Origin: Pseudomonadales bacterium | GTDB taxonomy: Bacteria; Pseudomonadota; Gammaproteobacteria; Pseudomonadales; Azotimanducaceae | Length of the DNA stretch: 25,269 nucleotides | NCBI GenBank assembly: GCA_022448765.1 | Contig: JAKUTI010000010.1 | Location: 1-25,269, forward strand | Reading direction: 5' to 3' | In this document: piece by piece, positions 15,913 to 24,242 of the stretch | Layout of the letters: each line of letters opens with the position of its first letter | Position numbering within the stretch: the first letter of the stretch is position 1 | Notes under the pieces: generated by a model | Told to the model about the DNA's origin: nothing | Database searches by the model: none | Seen by the model: the letters and a program-made list of their open reading frames with translations, nothing else | Position numbers and translations under genes: made by a program

Positions 15913-17298
15913 ATGAAGTTCATTCTTATTACTTTCATTCTGCTAACGCTAAGCGCTTTGACGCATGGCGCTAGCCTTGAAGACGTCTACCGAGCTGCCA
16001 GGGACAACGATCCGGTCCTAGGCGCGGCAGTTGCGGGACGATTGGCGCGAAAGCAGGCGGTGGTGCAATCACGCGCGTCACTGTTGCCTACAGTGACGGC
16101 CTCGGGGTCCAAATCTGAGCAAACGCGAGCTTACGGATCCCGACTCGACATGAATCCAGCAAGCCCGACCTTTGGACAGACATACCAGCCTGAAGATGAA
16201 GACTTCGAAGGTCATAACTGGTCCGTCAATCTGAGACAACCAATTGTTAATGTGGCGAGCTGGTTTAACTGGCGGTCGGCGAAAGCACTTTCATCACAGG
16301 CTGACTCGGACTACCAAACGACTCAATTAGCCCTTTACACGAGAGTTGCGGAGGCCTACCTCAATGTTCTCCGTGCACAAGCACGGCTCGATTCAACCTT
16401 GGCAACCGAGGAAGCAGTAAAACGTCAACTTGAACAAACCCAACAACGCTTTGACGTAGGTCTCGTAGCAATAACAGATGTACTTGAAGCTACCGCCGCC
16501 TACGACAACGCCGTCGTCAATCGAATTCAGTTCAGTGGCGACCAGGGTATCTATTTCGAAAGCTTGACCACCATTACCGGAACAGGCTTCGATGCCATCG
16601 ACCGGTTGAGCGCTCGTTTGCCTATTGTGAATCCGGATCCAAGAGACGAAAACGAGTGGACCAACGTCGCGTTGACGAGCAACCCGCAACTCCAATCCGC
16701 ACGCGACGCGCTACGCTCCGCAGAGAGCAGCTTGCGTGCACGACTCTCGGGGCATCTACCCACCGTAGACTTTAGCGCGGGTTACAACGAGAGCTTCTCC
16801 GGTGGGCTGTCTTTCTATGGAAATCGAACGTCGGGCAACACCTATTCACTCTCGGCTTCAATGCCTCTATTTCAAGGTGGCATTGTGCATTCCCGCTTTA
16901 CCGAACAGCGGCATCGCGTTCAGGAGTCCAGGGAACGGTTGAGAGAACGAGAACTGACGACGGCCAGAGACACTCGAAATTTCTTCCGAGCTGTAATGAC
17001 AGATGTGGCTCGTGTCGAGGCACGCCTTAAGGCCATTAAGTCACGGGAATCAGCTCTCGAAGCGGTCCGAACAGGGTATGAGGTTGGCACGCGTAACATT
17101 GTTGAATTGCTCCAGGCACAACAGAACCTGTTTTCTTCGCAATACGATTACGCAGACTCAAGATACAACTACGTCCTCAACCTATTGCGATTAAAACAGA
17201 CCACGGGAGTTCTTTCGGAAGAAGATATCCTTGAAATCAGCGCATATACGGACTCAAACGACCCCGTGCGGAAACTAACGACATTGTCAGGGCGCTAA
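15913..17298 (+). CDS. tolC: TolC family outer membrane channel protein
   Basis: Outer membrane efflux duct used by RND/ABC/MFS pumps and type I secretion. From ATG 15913 the 461 aa protein has a signal peptide (about residues 1-20, ending THGA) followed by SLEDVYRAARDNDPVL, the typical mature TolC start. Two outer-membrane-efflux repeats follow, recognisable by VAEAYLNVLRAQ… QRFDVGLVAITDVLEA in the first and the parallel GYEVGTRNIVELLQAQQNL in the second, plus SLSASMPLFQGG. Its start is set by the signal peptide. It stands alone here, without pump genes, as tolC often does. No Shine-Dalgarno is visible. waaA converges 30 nt beyond its stop. Confidence 0.94.
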   Translation: MKFILITFILLTLSALTHGASLEDVYRAARDNDPVLGAAVAGRLARKQAVVQSRASLLPTVTASGSKSEQTRAYGSRLDMNPASPTFGQTYQPEDEDFEGHNWSVNLRQPIVNVASWFNWRSAKALSSQADSDYQTTQLALYTRVAEAYLNVLRAQARLDSTLATEEAVKRQLEQTQQRFDVGLVAITDVLEATAAYDNAVVNRIQFSGDQGIYFESLTTITGTGFDAIDRLSARLPIVNPDPRDENEWTNVALTSNPQLQSARDALRSAESSLRARLSGHLPTVDFSAGYNESFSGGLSFYGNRTSGNTYSLSASMPLFQGGIVHSRFTEQRHRVQESRERLRERELTTARDTRNFFRAVMTDVARVEARLKAIKSRESALEAVRTGYEVGTRNIVELLQAQQNLFSSQYDYADSRYNYVLNLLRLKQTTGVLSEEDILEISAYTDSNDPVRKLTTLSGR

Positions 17299-17328
17299 GA
17301 CCTACTACGACCCGTCTGCGCTCCAACC

Positions 17329-18588
17329 TTAATCTTCAAGACGACGACTAAGATCACCGGCAACCCTCTCAATTGCTCCCCGATTATTCGACACCACCTC
17401 ACGTGCGGCACGCCCTTCAATCTTTCTTTGGTCGGAATCTTTCAGCAAAGCATCCACCCTACTTGCCAGTTCTTCCGCGCTAACAGCTAAATGTAGACAG
17501 CCTGCCGTCTCAAATCGGTGCACGACCTCAGCAAAGTTGACCCGACTTGGACCCATCACCATCGGCACACCGTGCAGTGCCGCCTCAATCGGATTATGTC
17601 CACCCGTATCGTCAAGACTCCCGCCGATGAAGGCGACCTCAGCGGCCGCATATAGATATACCAAGGTTCCCATTTCGTCGCCTACGAGCACGTCACTGGG
17701 CTCAGGTTCGCTTGACAAAACTCTAGTGTCGAAACCGAACCCCCTCGCCAATTGCACGACATCTGACGCCCTCGGCGGATGACGAGGCACCAAGATCAAT
17801 GACAGGTCGTCGTGTTGTCGAATCAACAGTTTGTGGGCTTGCAGAACCACTTCTTCTTCGCGTGGATGGGTGCTACCCGCAATCCAAAATCTCTTCCCAA
17901 ATTGCCAATTATTCTCAAACGCTATTCTTCGCGAATTGATGTCGTTGGGCAATTGAACGTCGAACTTAACGCTTCCCGTCACACTTAACATCTCACGTTT
18001 AACACCTAATACCGCGAAGCGATCGGCAGTGTCTTGGTATTGGCAATAAATGTGCGTCACGCTCTTAAGAACACTGGCCATGAGAGTACCTATACGTCGA
18101 TAACCTATGGCCGAACGTTCAGAAAGCCGTGCGTTAACGAGATAGACCGGAACGTCTCGTCGTCGACACTCGCGAATAATGTTCGGCCACAACTCCGTTT
18201 CCATAAGCACTAACGCTATCGGCTCAACGCTGTCCATAAAACGCCACACGGCCTTCGGAAAGTCATAGGGGCAATAACAATGTGCCACCTCCATTCCCAG
18301 GTGCTTCTTGACTTCCTCCGAACCACTTGGGGTCGTTGTTGTTACCAAGACCGGGACATCCGGCGTCATCTTCTTAACAGCGCGAATTAGAGGTATAGCA
18401 CCTAACGTCTCTCCCGCAGACACCGTATGGAACCAGACCCCCTTACGCGGTATCGACTCCGCAACGAATCCCATTCGTTCGCGCCGTCGCTCCCGGTATG
18501 CCGGTTCACGCCGACCCCGGATCCAGAGGCGCACCCAAACAAACGGCAACGCCACACGCGACAACACCCTGTACATCAGTTCCGACAA
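17329..18588 (-). CDS. waaA: 3-deoxy-D-manno-octulosonic acid (Kdo) transferase
   Basis: Inner-membrane-associated glycosyltransferase (GT30) that adds Kdo to lipid IVA, linking lipid A to the LPS core. The 419 aa matches E. coli WaaA (425). An N-terminal hydrophobic anchor (VALPFVWVRLWIRGR) precedes HTVSAGETLGAIPLI with the acceptor-side catalytic Glu, METELWPN, STHPREEE, VPRHPPRA and GGSLDDTGGHNPIEAA. The start is either TTG 18588, which aligns residue for residue with the E. coli N-terminus, or ATG 18576. Divergent from the lauroyl acyltransferase gene, the enzyme acting next in lipid A synthesis. Confidence 0.95.
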   Translation of the reverse strand: MSELMYRVLSRVALPFVWVRLWIRGRREPAYRERRRERMGFVAESIPRKGVWFHTVSAGETLGAIPLIRAVKKMTPDVPVLVTTTTPSGSEEVKKHLGMEVAHCYCPYDFPKAVWRFMDSVEPIALVLMETELWPNIIRECRRRDVPVYLVNARLSERSAIGYRRIGTLMASVLKSVTHIYCQYQDTADRFAVLGVKREMLSVTGSVKFDVQLPNDINSRRIAFENNWQFGKRFWIAGSTHPREEEVVLQAHKLLIRQHDDLSLILVPRHPPRASDVVQLARGFGFDTRVLSSEPEPSDVLVGDEMGTLVYLYAAAEVAFIGGSLDDTGGHNPIEAALHGVPMVMGPSRVNFAEVVHRFETAGCLHLAVSAEELASRVDALLKDSDQRKIEGRAAREVVSNNRGAIERVAGDLSRRLED

Positions 18589-18673
18589 AGAAATCCCATC
18601 AAAGCAAGCTGGCCGTCCTTATACACCGGCACTCACTTCCATTCGAGCCTGCTATAGGCCTTGGGATCCAGGC

Positions 18674-18682
18674 TGCTAGAAT
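18674..18682 (+). promoter_or_regulatory. Extended -10 promoter of the lpxL-like gene (leaderless-like)
   Basis: TGCTAGAAT, an extended -10, ends 8 nt before ATG 18691. Start-site selection 7 nt downstream places the mRNA end within 1-2 nt of the ATG. No ribosome-binding site fits between. Confidence 0.55.
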
Positions 18683-18690
18683 AAGATGCT

Positions 18691-19584
18691 ATGCCGTTTC
18701 GACTCGTGTCACCGGCTCATTGGCCGACTTGGCTGCTGATTGCCATTGCCTTTCTTGTTGTTCGTCTACCCGTACGTTACCAATTTCGGTTGGGTCGACT
18801 GATCGGAACCTTATTTCAACGCATTGGTGGGAGGCGGGCGAGGATCGCTGCAAAAAACATCGACCTATGCTTCCCAGATCTCAGCGCCGAAGAGAAACAG
18901 GGTCTCTTGAAGGAGGTCTTCGCGTCCACCGGGATCGCAGTCATTGAGACGGCTTACACTTGGCTTCGCCCGCTCGATGAGCTACTTCCACGAGTACGAT
19001 TCCATGGATTGGACGTGTTGGAAACGGCCGTAAACGAGGGTAAAGGCGTACTCTTGGTGGGCGCTCATTTCGCGGTACTAGACCTAGGAGGTGCATTTCT
19101 AGCAGCTCACTTCGACTTCGATTGCATTTACCGAAGAAGCCGAAATCCTGTGGTTGACTACATTAGCTTACGTCGCAGGAAGGCCCTATACGGTCTCGTC
19201 ATCGAACGAAGCGATATGCGGGCAATAGTTCGCCAATTGCGTCAATTTCGAACGATTTGGTACGCCGCTGATCAAGACAATGGGCGTCGACATTCAGTAT
19301 TTGCTCCGTTTTTTGGGATTCCGGCGGCTACGATCAACGTGACGAGTCGTCTCGCAAAAATTTCCGGCTCACCCGTTATTTTTATGAGTCACTTCAGAGA
19401 CGAGTCCGATTATTCGTGGTCGGTGCGTTTGCGCCGGGTCGAGAATTACCCGACAGGCGAAGAAGTCGCCGATGCAACCGTCATGAATGCAGTAATTGAA
19501 AACGAGATCCGCCGTGACCCGGCCCAGTACCTATGGGTGCATCGCCGGTTCAAGACCATGCCCGAAGGGACCCGAAACTACTAG
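18691..19584 (+). CDS. lpxL: Lipid A biosynthesis acyltransferase (LpxL/HtrB family)
   Basis: Inner-membrane acyltransferase that adds a secondary acyl chain from acyl-ACP to Kdo2-lipid IVA. The 297 aa (E. coli LpxL 306) shows an N-terminal membrane anchor (WLLIAIAFLVVRLP), KNIDLCFPDL, the HX4D catalytic motif H126-D131 in GAHFAVLDLGG, IYRRSRNP, YAADQDNGRRHSVFAPFFG and the C-terminal YLWVHRRFK. Whether it transfers laurate (LpxL) or myristate (LpxM) cannot be told from sequence; its place opposite waaA slightly favours an LpxL-type role. The mRNA may be leaderless. Confidence 0.88.
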   Translation: MPFRLVSPAHWPTWLLIAIAFLVVRLPVRYQFRLGRLIGTLFQRIGGRRARIAAKNIDLCFPDLSAEEKQGLLKEVFASTGIAVIETAYTWLRPLDELLPRVRFHGLDVLETAVNEGKGVLLVGAHFAVLDLGGAFLAAHFDFDCIYRRSRNPVVDYISLRRRKALYGLVIERSDMRAIVRQLRQFRTIWYAADQDNGRRHSVFAPFFGIPAATINVTSRLAKISGSPVIFMSHFRDESDYSWSVRLRRVENYPTGEEVADATVMNAVIENEIRRDPAQYLWVHRRFKTMPEGTRNY

Positions 19585-19612
19585 TTCGTTCAAGCTGCGC
19601 AGATGGGTGATT

Positions 19613-20557
19613 TCAAGCATCATCCCTGACCAAAACATGCCAATCTGGATGTGCATCACGTTTTCCACGAACCTGGTCGAAATAAAGTGATTGCAGTCGA
19701 AGAGTTACCGGCCCGGGTTTTCCGTGACCAATCACTCGCCCATCAAGTTCGCGAATCGGCAAAACCTCAGCAGCTGTTCCAGTGAAAAACGCTTCATCGG
19801 CAATGTAGACCTCGTCCCGAGTAATTCTCCTTTCAATTATCGGAATATCCAGTTCTCGAGCAAATACCAAGACAGTGTCGCGAGTGATACCCGGAAGGCA
19901 CGAGGTTAGTTCGGGTGTATGGAGGACTCCATTTTTTATGAGAAAAAAGTTTTCTCCGCTACCCTCCGCAACATAGCCTTCGTTATCGAGAAGAAGCGCC
20001 TCGTCGCAGCCACTGTCGATCGCTTCTCGAAGGGCCATGATTGAGTTGATGTAATTTCCATTAGCCTTTGCTTTGCACATGGTTATGTTGACGTGATGCC
20101 TAGTGTATGAAGACGTCCGCACGGTAATACCCGTCTCCCGAGACTGCGGATCCATATAGTCTGGCCAGGGCCAACAAGCGATCGCGACGTTGACGGTAAG
20201 TCCGTCTGCTCGCAATCCCATGGCCTCGGATCCTAGGTATGCGACTGGTCGTAAATATCCTTCATTCAAATGGTTGACTGCAAAAACTTCCTTTTGGGCT
20301 TCATTTAGGTCCGATTCACTGAAAGGAATATCAAGCCGCAAAATCTGGGCAGAGTCGAAAAGGCGTCGTGTGTGATCGCGCAGTCTAAAAATGCTTGGTC
20401 CGTTTGGCGTGTCGTAGGCGCGAACACCTTCGAATACTCCAACTCCATAGTGCAATGTATGCGTAAGCACGTGCACGTTGGCGTCTCGCCAATCTATCAT
20501 CTCGCCGTTCATCCAGATGGCACCGTCGCGGTCTGCGAAGCTCGTTTCAGTCAACAT
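19613..20557 (-). CDS. ilvE: Branched-chain amino acid aminotransferase
   Basis: Class IV PLP aminotransferase catalysing the last step of leucine, isoleucine and valine synthesis with glutamate as donor. The 314 aa fits BcaT type I (E. coli 309). The signatures are THTLHYGVGVFEGVRAY, the PLP Lys at about K164 in AKANGNYINS, EGSGENFFLI and FFTGTAAEVLPI. ATG 20557 has GGAG at 20563-20566, 5 nt upstream. It is divergent from argE across about 180 nt, where I see no clear attenuator, and converges on the acyltransferase gene with a 28-nt gap and no visible terminator hairpin. Confidence 0.96.
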   Translation of the reverse strand: MLTETSFADRDGAIWMNGEMIDWRDANVHVLTHTLHYGVGVFEGVRAYDTPNGPSIFRLRDHTRRLFDSAQILRLDIPFSESDLNEAQKEVFAVNHLNEGYLRPVAYLGSEAMGLRADGLTVNVAIACWPWPDYMDPQSRETGITVRTSSYTRHHVNITMCKAKANGNYINSIMALREAIDSGCDEALLLDNEGYVAEGSGENFFLIKNGVLHTPELTSCLPGITRDTVLVFARELDIPIIERRITRDEVYIADEAFFTGTAAEVLPIRELDGRVIGHGKPGPVTLRLQSLYFDQVRGKRDAHPDWHVLVRDDA

Positions 20558-20735
20558 GATTGCTCCGTATTACAACGGACAAGACTAGCGCAATAGTGCT
20601 CTACACACATCGAGGCCGATTTACGCATTCCTATATCGATACGATCTCGACTTGGTAGGCTTAGTCGGATACCACCGTTAGACCCGCGACCACAACCTGT
20701 GCAGAATGCCCTCCTCGTTTTACACGACGAGCTGG

Positions 20736-21878
20736 ATGAAACTACCCGACACAATTGCTATGTTGCGAACCCTTGTTGCCGAGCCCTCAACAAGCTCCGT
20801 TTCTACGTCGCACGATCAAAGTAATCTGGCAGTGATCAATCACCTCGCGAATTGGCTACAAGGCCTTAAGTTCGTCGTCGACGTTCTGCCTATTTCTGGC
20901 AAAGTGGGGAAGGCCAACCTGATCGCCACTCTTGGTGCCGGTGAGGGTGGTCTGGTTCTATCCGGTCATACGGATACGGTACCTTGCGACGAAGAATACT
21001 GGGGCACGGACCCTTACACACTTACCGAAATTGGTTCGGTCGTCCATGGTCTCGGCACCTGTGACATGAAAGGTTTCTTTCCGATCGCTTTGGAAGCGGC
21101 ATCACTTTTCCATAGCCAGAAGCTTAAGAAACCACTGACGATTCTGGCGACGTCCGATGAAGAGTCCTCAATGGCCGGTGCCCGACAATTGCTGCGCGAC
21201 GGAAGACCAAAAGCAGACGCCGCAATCATCGGTGAGCCGACGGGCTTGCAGCCGATCATCGCCCACAAAGGCGTTCTAGCACTATCCATCACCGTAGAGG
21301 GAGCTGGGGGACACGCTTCCAATCCAAAACTCGGCTCCAACGCGCTCGACGCCATGCATGCCGTAATCGAAGATTTGCTCGTCTACCGTCGAGAATTGGC
21401 CGAATCACACACAAACTCAAATTTTGAGATCGAAATCCCGACCCTTAATTTAGGTTGCTTGCACGCCGGTGACAGCCCTAACCGGATCTGCGAAAAAGCC
21501 GAATTACAGATCGACCTGCGGCTACTACCTGGAATGGAAAACAAAGCGTTGGTTGACACCATTCAACATCGCCTCATCAAAACGATGGCCACACACGGAA
21601 CGCGACTTTCGATAAACCAAATTAACGACGTGCCCGCGTATCAGACGTCCGGTGATGGCGAGTTAGCACGAACTTTAGGGACCCTAAGCCGACGGACCCT
21701 GGGGACTGTAGCTTTCGGTACCGAAGCACCCTTCCTCCAAAGTCTCGGCATGGAAACCGTGATCTTTGGTCCAGGCTCCATCGACCAAGCCCACCAACCA
21801 AACGAATACCTGGATTTAAATGAATTGCCCCTCGCTCGTGAGACGTTAGAAAAAGTCATTCGCCAGTATTGCTGCTAA
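20736..21878 (+). CDS. argE: Acetylornithine deacetylase
   Basis: M20 zinc peptidase-family enzyme that deacetylates N-acetylornithine in arginine synthesis. From ATG 20736 it is 380 aa (E. coli ArgE 383) and aligns throughout. Metal and catalytic residues are H78 and D80 in SGHTDTVP, D110 in GTCDMKGFF, E142/E143 in SDEESS, and the late His in QAHQPNEY; GEPTGLQPIIAHKG and TLNLGCLHAGDSPNRICE are ArgE-like and argue against DapE. An ATG at 20706 is in frame but adds residues with no family match. No strong Shine-Dalgarno at either. Confidence 0.92.
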   Translation: MKLPDTIAMLRTLVAEPSTSSVSTSHDQSNLAVINHLANWLQGLKFVVDVLPISGKVGKANLIATLGAGEGGLVLSGHTDTVPCDEEYWGTDPYTLTEIGSVVHGLGTCDMKGFFPIALEAASLFHSQKLKKPLTILATSDEESSMAGARQLLRDGRPKADAAIIGEPTGLQPIIAHKGVLALSITVEGAGGHASNPKLGSNALDAMHAVIEDLLVYRRELAESHTNSNFEIEIPTLNLGCLHAGDSPNRICEKAELQIDLRLLPGMENKALVDTIQHRLIKTMATHGTRLSINQINDVPAYQTSGDGELARTLGTLSRRTLGTVAFGTEAPFLQSLGMETVIFGPGSIDQAHQPNEYLDLNELPLARETLEKVIRQYCC

Positions 21879-22062
21879 ACAAAGTCTACAGCTCGAAAGA
21901 CGGCAGATTGGGGCGGTTCCCTGGCATCCTGACAATCCAATTTGTAAGGATCCCTCTCAATGTCAGATATCGGGGCTTCTCGTGACGCTGACAAGTTTCC
22001 CCAACCTCTTCGTATACCAGTACCATCGCAGACTCTGAGGAACGACTAGAACAGCTTTTACC
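21879..22062. other. Leader region between argE and ilvD
   Basis: 184 nt with no recognised gene. It holds a 29-codon frame (21960-22049) preceded by AAGGA, with no run of Ile, Val or Leu codons, so it does not look like a classic ilv attenuator peptide. TAGAAC (22047-22052) ends 10 nt before the ilvD ATG and might be a -10 box. No terminator hairpin was seen by eye. Confidence 0.4.
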
Positions 22063-23736
22063 ATGAGCAACAAGAGACCCTACTCATCCATCGTTGTCGA
22101 CGGCGTTGAACAAGCGCCCAGCCGCGCCATGCTTTATCCCGTCGGTTTTAGTGAGGCCGACTTCAAAAAACCCCAAATCGGTATTGCCTCGACGTGGAGC
22201 CGCGTAACCCCTTGCAATATACACATAAATGAACTGGCGGAATCGGCCGCGAAAGGAGCGGATCAAGCGGGAGCTAAGAGCGTGCTGTTTAACACCATCA
22301 CGGTTTCCGACGGCATTTCCATGGGCACTCCAGGAATGCGCTATTCGCTGGTATCACGCGAAGTTATTGCGGATTCCATCGAGACAGTCGTTGGCGCACA
22401 AGGCTTTGACGGGTTTGTTGCCATTGGCGGATGCGATAAGAATATGCCGGCATGCGCCATGGCGATGGCTCGAATGGATCGACCTAGCGTGTTCGTATAC
22501 GGCGGCACCATTCAGACGGGGACGAATCGCCGCGACATTATTTCAGTGTTTGAGGCCGTGGGTGCACACGCGGAGGGTTCGCTTTCGGACATCGAACTCA
22601 AAGAGGTCGAACAAACAGCTATTCCTGGGCCCGGCTCGTGTGCGGGCATGTACACTGCGAACACAATGGCCTCCGCTATTGAAGCGCTCGGCTTGTCCCT
22701 GCCAAATTCTTCTGCACAAGAGGCAGTGAGCGAACAGAAGCGTCAGGACAGCTTTGACGCTGGCGCCGCGGTTTCGCAATTAATCGATCAAGGAATTAAA
22801 CCCTCCGACATCCTTAGCAAAGAAGCTTTTGAAAACGCTATCGTCGTCGCAATCGCCCTGGAGGGTTCGACAAACGCAGTGCTTCATCTATTAGCAATTG
22901 CACACGCGGCGAAGATTCCGTTGGAACTCGACGACTTTACTCGCATTGGAAAAAACGTTCCCGTACTTGCGGATATGCGCCCCGCGGGTCAATACGCAAT
23001 GTCAGAACTTATCCATATTGGTGGCGTTCAGCCGCTCATGAAAACGTTGCTCGAAGCCGGCCTATTGCATGGGGATTGCCTAACGGTTACCGGGAAGACC
23101 CTCAAAGAAAACTTGGTAGAAGTCGAGCCGTATCCGGCGGATCAAGAAATTATTCGCCCCCTATCAAATCCGATCAAGAAGGATAGCCATCTTGTGGTGC
23201 TTTACGGAAACGTCGCGCCCGAAGGCGCTGTCGCAAAAATCACGGGCAATGAAGGTCTGCGCTTCACGGGAACAGCAAGAACGTTCCACGGTGAAGAGGC
23301 CGCTATGCGAGCGATCATGGATGGGACCGTAAAGTCTGGCGACGTTGTGGTCGTGCGATATGAGGGGCCCCGAGGTGGTCCCGGTATGCGCGAAATGTTA
23401 AGCCCAACTAGTGCCATTAACGGCCGTGGTCTCGCTGGCAAAGTTGCCCTGATTACGGATGGTCGATTTTCAGGGGGCTCCTCGGGTTTCGTGGTCGGTC
23501 ACGTGACCCCTGAGGCATTCGACGGCGGGCCCATCGGCCTAATCCAGGACGGCGACGAACTCACCATTGACGCAGAGAAGAAGGAAATCAACCTCAACAT
23601 CCCTGAAACGGAATTCACACACCGGGCCAAGGCATGGAGCGCGCCCGAGCCATACGCCGATCGGGGGACACTTGCCAAGTACGCCCGACTCGTTTCTTCA
23701 GCAAGCGAAGGTGCGGTGACGGACAAATACCTCTAG
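22063..23736 (+). CDS. ilvD: Dihydroxy-acid dehydratase, short (probable [2Fe-2S]) form
   Basis: Dehydrates 2,3-dihydroxy acids to the 2-keto acid precursors of valine and isoleucine. The 557 aa is shorter than E. coli IlvD (616) and matches the plant/mycobacterial-type enzymes. Cluster Cys are C51 (TPCNIH), C124 (GGCDKNMPA) and C193 (PGSCAGMYTANTM), with the carbamylated-Lys candidate K126 in CDKNMP. The three-Cys set in this context fits the [2Fe-2S] class, which is more oxygen-tolerant; this assignment is from family knowledge. The C-terminus has GPRGGPGMREML and TDGRFSGGSSG. No ribosome-binding site precedes ATG 22063. Confidence 0.94.
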   Translation: MSNKRPYSSIVVDGVEQAPSRAMLYPVGFSEADFKKPQIGIASTWSRVTPCNIHINELAESAAKGADQAGAKSVLFNTITVSDGISMGTPGMRYSLVSREVIADSIETVVGAQGFDGFVAIGGCDKNMPACAMAMARMDRPSVFVYGGTIQTGTNRRDIISVFEAVGAHAEGSLSDIELKEVEQTAIPGPGSCAGMYTANTMASAIEALGLSLPNSSAQEAVSEQKRQDSFDAGAAVSQLIDQGIKPSDILSKEAFENAIVVAIALEGSTNAVLHLLAIAHAAKIPLELDDFTRIGKNVPVLADMRPAGQYAMSELIHIGGVQPLMKTLLEAGLLHGDCLTVTGKTLKENLVEVEPYPADQEIIRPLSNPIKKDSHLVVLYGNVAPEGAVAKITGNEGLRFTGTARTFHGEEAAMRAIMDGTVKSGDVVVVRYEGPRGGPGMREMLSPTSAINGRGLAGKVALITDGRFSGGSSGFVVGHVTPEAFDGGPIGLIQDGDELTIDAEKKEINLNIPETEFTHRAKAWSAPEPYADRGTLAKYARLVSSASEGAVTDKYL

Positions 23737-23804
23737 ACAAAACTTACGGTATCAACAACCTCGGTCCTTTGCCCAAGACAAAGTAGGTTCACCCTATTCA
23801 ATGT

Positions 23805-24242
23805 TTAAACGACCTTGTCCGCTCGGACGCGGCGAATTCCTGCATAACCCCTATAGCAAACCCGCCCGAGCCCGATACCGATCGCGTCCCAAAGCAGGAC
23901 GAGGGTTTCGGCTTGACGTTCGGGTATGAACGCTTGTGCTAGCTCTAGCGCAACGGAATAAAAGAACATCCATGCACATGGAATCCAGAGAATTCTAGCC
24001 CCGGCCGTCGGCAGAATTCGATCGATATCAAAGTATGCAAGAACGAGAGCAAGGGTGAGGTAAGCCAGTGCAAAAACGTGCAATGAGACGTCGGGATATT
24101 GAACGACGTCTGGGTATGGGCCCGGATAAGCGCTAGATACGTACATGAAGCCAGCGGCACCCAAAACCCTGTTCTGTAAACGATGAGCACCTACGTCAGC
24201 GTGTGGACTCTTCGTGTACAAAATCGACCAGTCGCTTAACAT
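23805..24242 (-). CDS. VanZ-like small membrane protein
   Basis: Predicted inner-membrane protein of up to 145 aa. Hydrophobic stretches lie at about residues 25-37, 53-70 (HVFALAYLTLALVLAYF) and 83-98 (ARILWIPCAWMFFYSVA), then LELAQAFIPERQAETLVLLWDAIGIGLG, which matches the ExxQxFxPxR…D…G pattern of the VanZ-like family. ATG 24242 overlaps hemE by 47 nt and has no Shine-Dalgarno; TTG 24164 or ATG 24146 are plausible later starts that would cut off most of the hydrophilic N-terminus. Function unknown; VanZ-like proteins occur widely outside vancomycin resistance and nothing here suggests that role. Likely read through from hemE. Confidence 0.7.
   Translation of the reverse strand: MLSDWSILYTKSPHADVGAHRLQNRVLGAAGFMYVSSAYPGPYPDVVQYPDVSLHVFALAYLTLALVLAYFDIDRILPTAGARILWIPCAWMFFYSVALELAQAFIPERQAETLVLLWDAIGIGLGRVCYRGYAGIRRVRADKVV

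Noticed and set aside
17299..17328. Terminator between convergent tolC and waaA
   Set aside because: Only 30 nt, with no hairpin followed by a T run on either strand.
19585..19612. Terminator between convergent lpxL-like gene and ilvE
   Set aside because: 28 nt with no stable inverted repeat or T tract visible.
20558..20735. Regulatory element (ARG box or attenuator) between ilvE and argE
   Set aside because: Only short scattered palindromes (ATCGAT) are seen; nothing resembling an ARG box pair or a leader peptide.
21960..22049. 29-codon frame before ilvD as an attenuator leader peptide
   Set aside because: It has an AAGGA upstream but no cluster of Ile, Val or Leu codons, and no terminator/antiterminator pair was seen.
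23945..24190. Alternative 81-codon minus-strand frame inside the VanZ-like gene
   Set aside because: It overlaps the frame that carries the VanZ-like motif and membrane segments, and itself shows no family resemblance.
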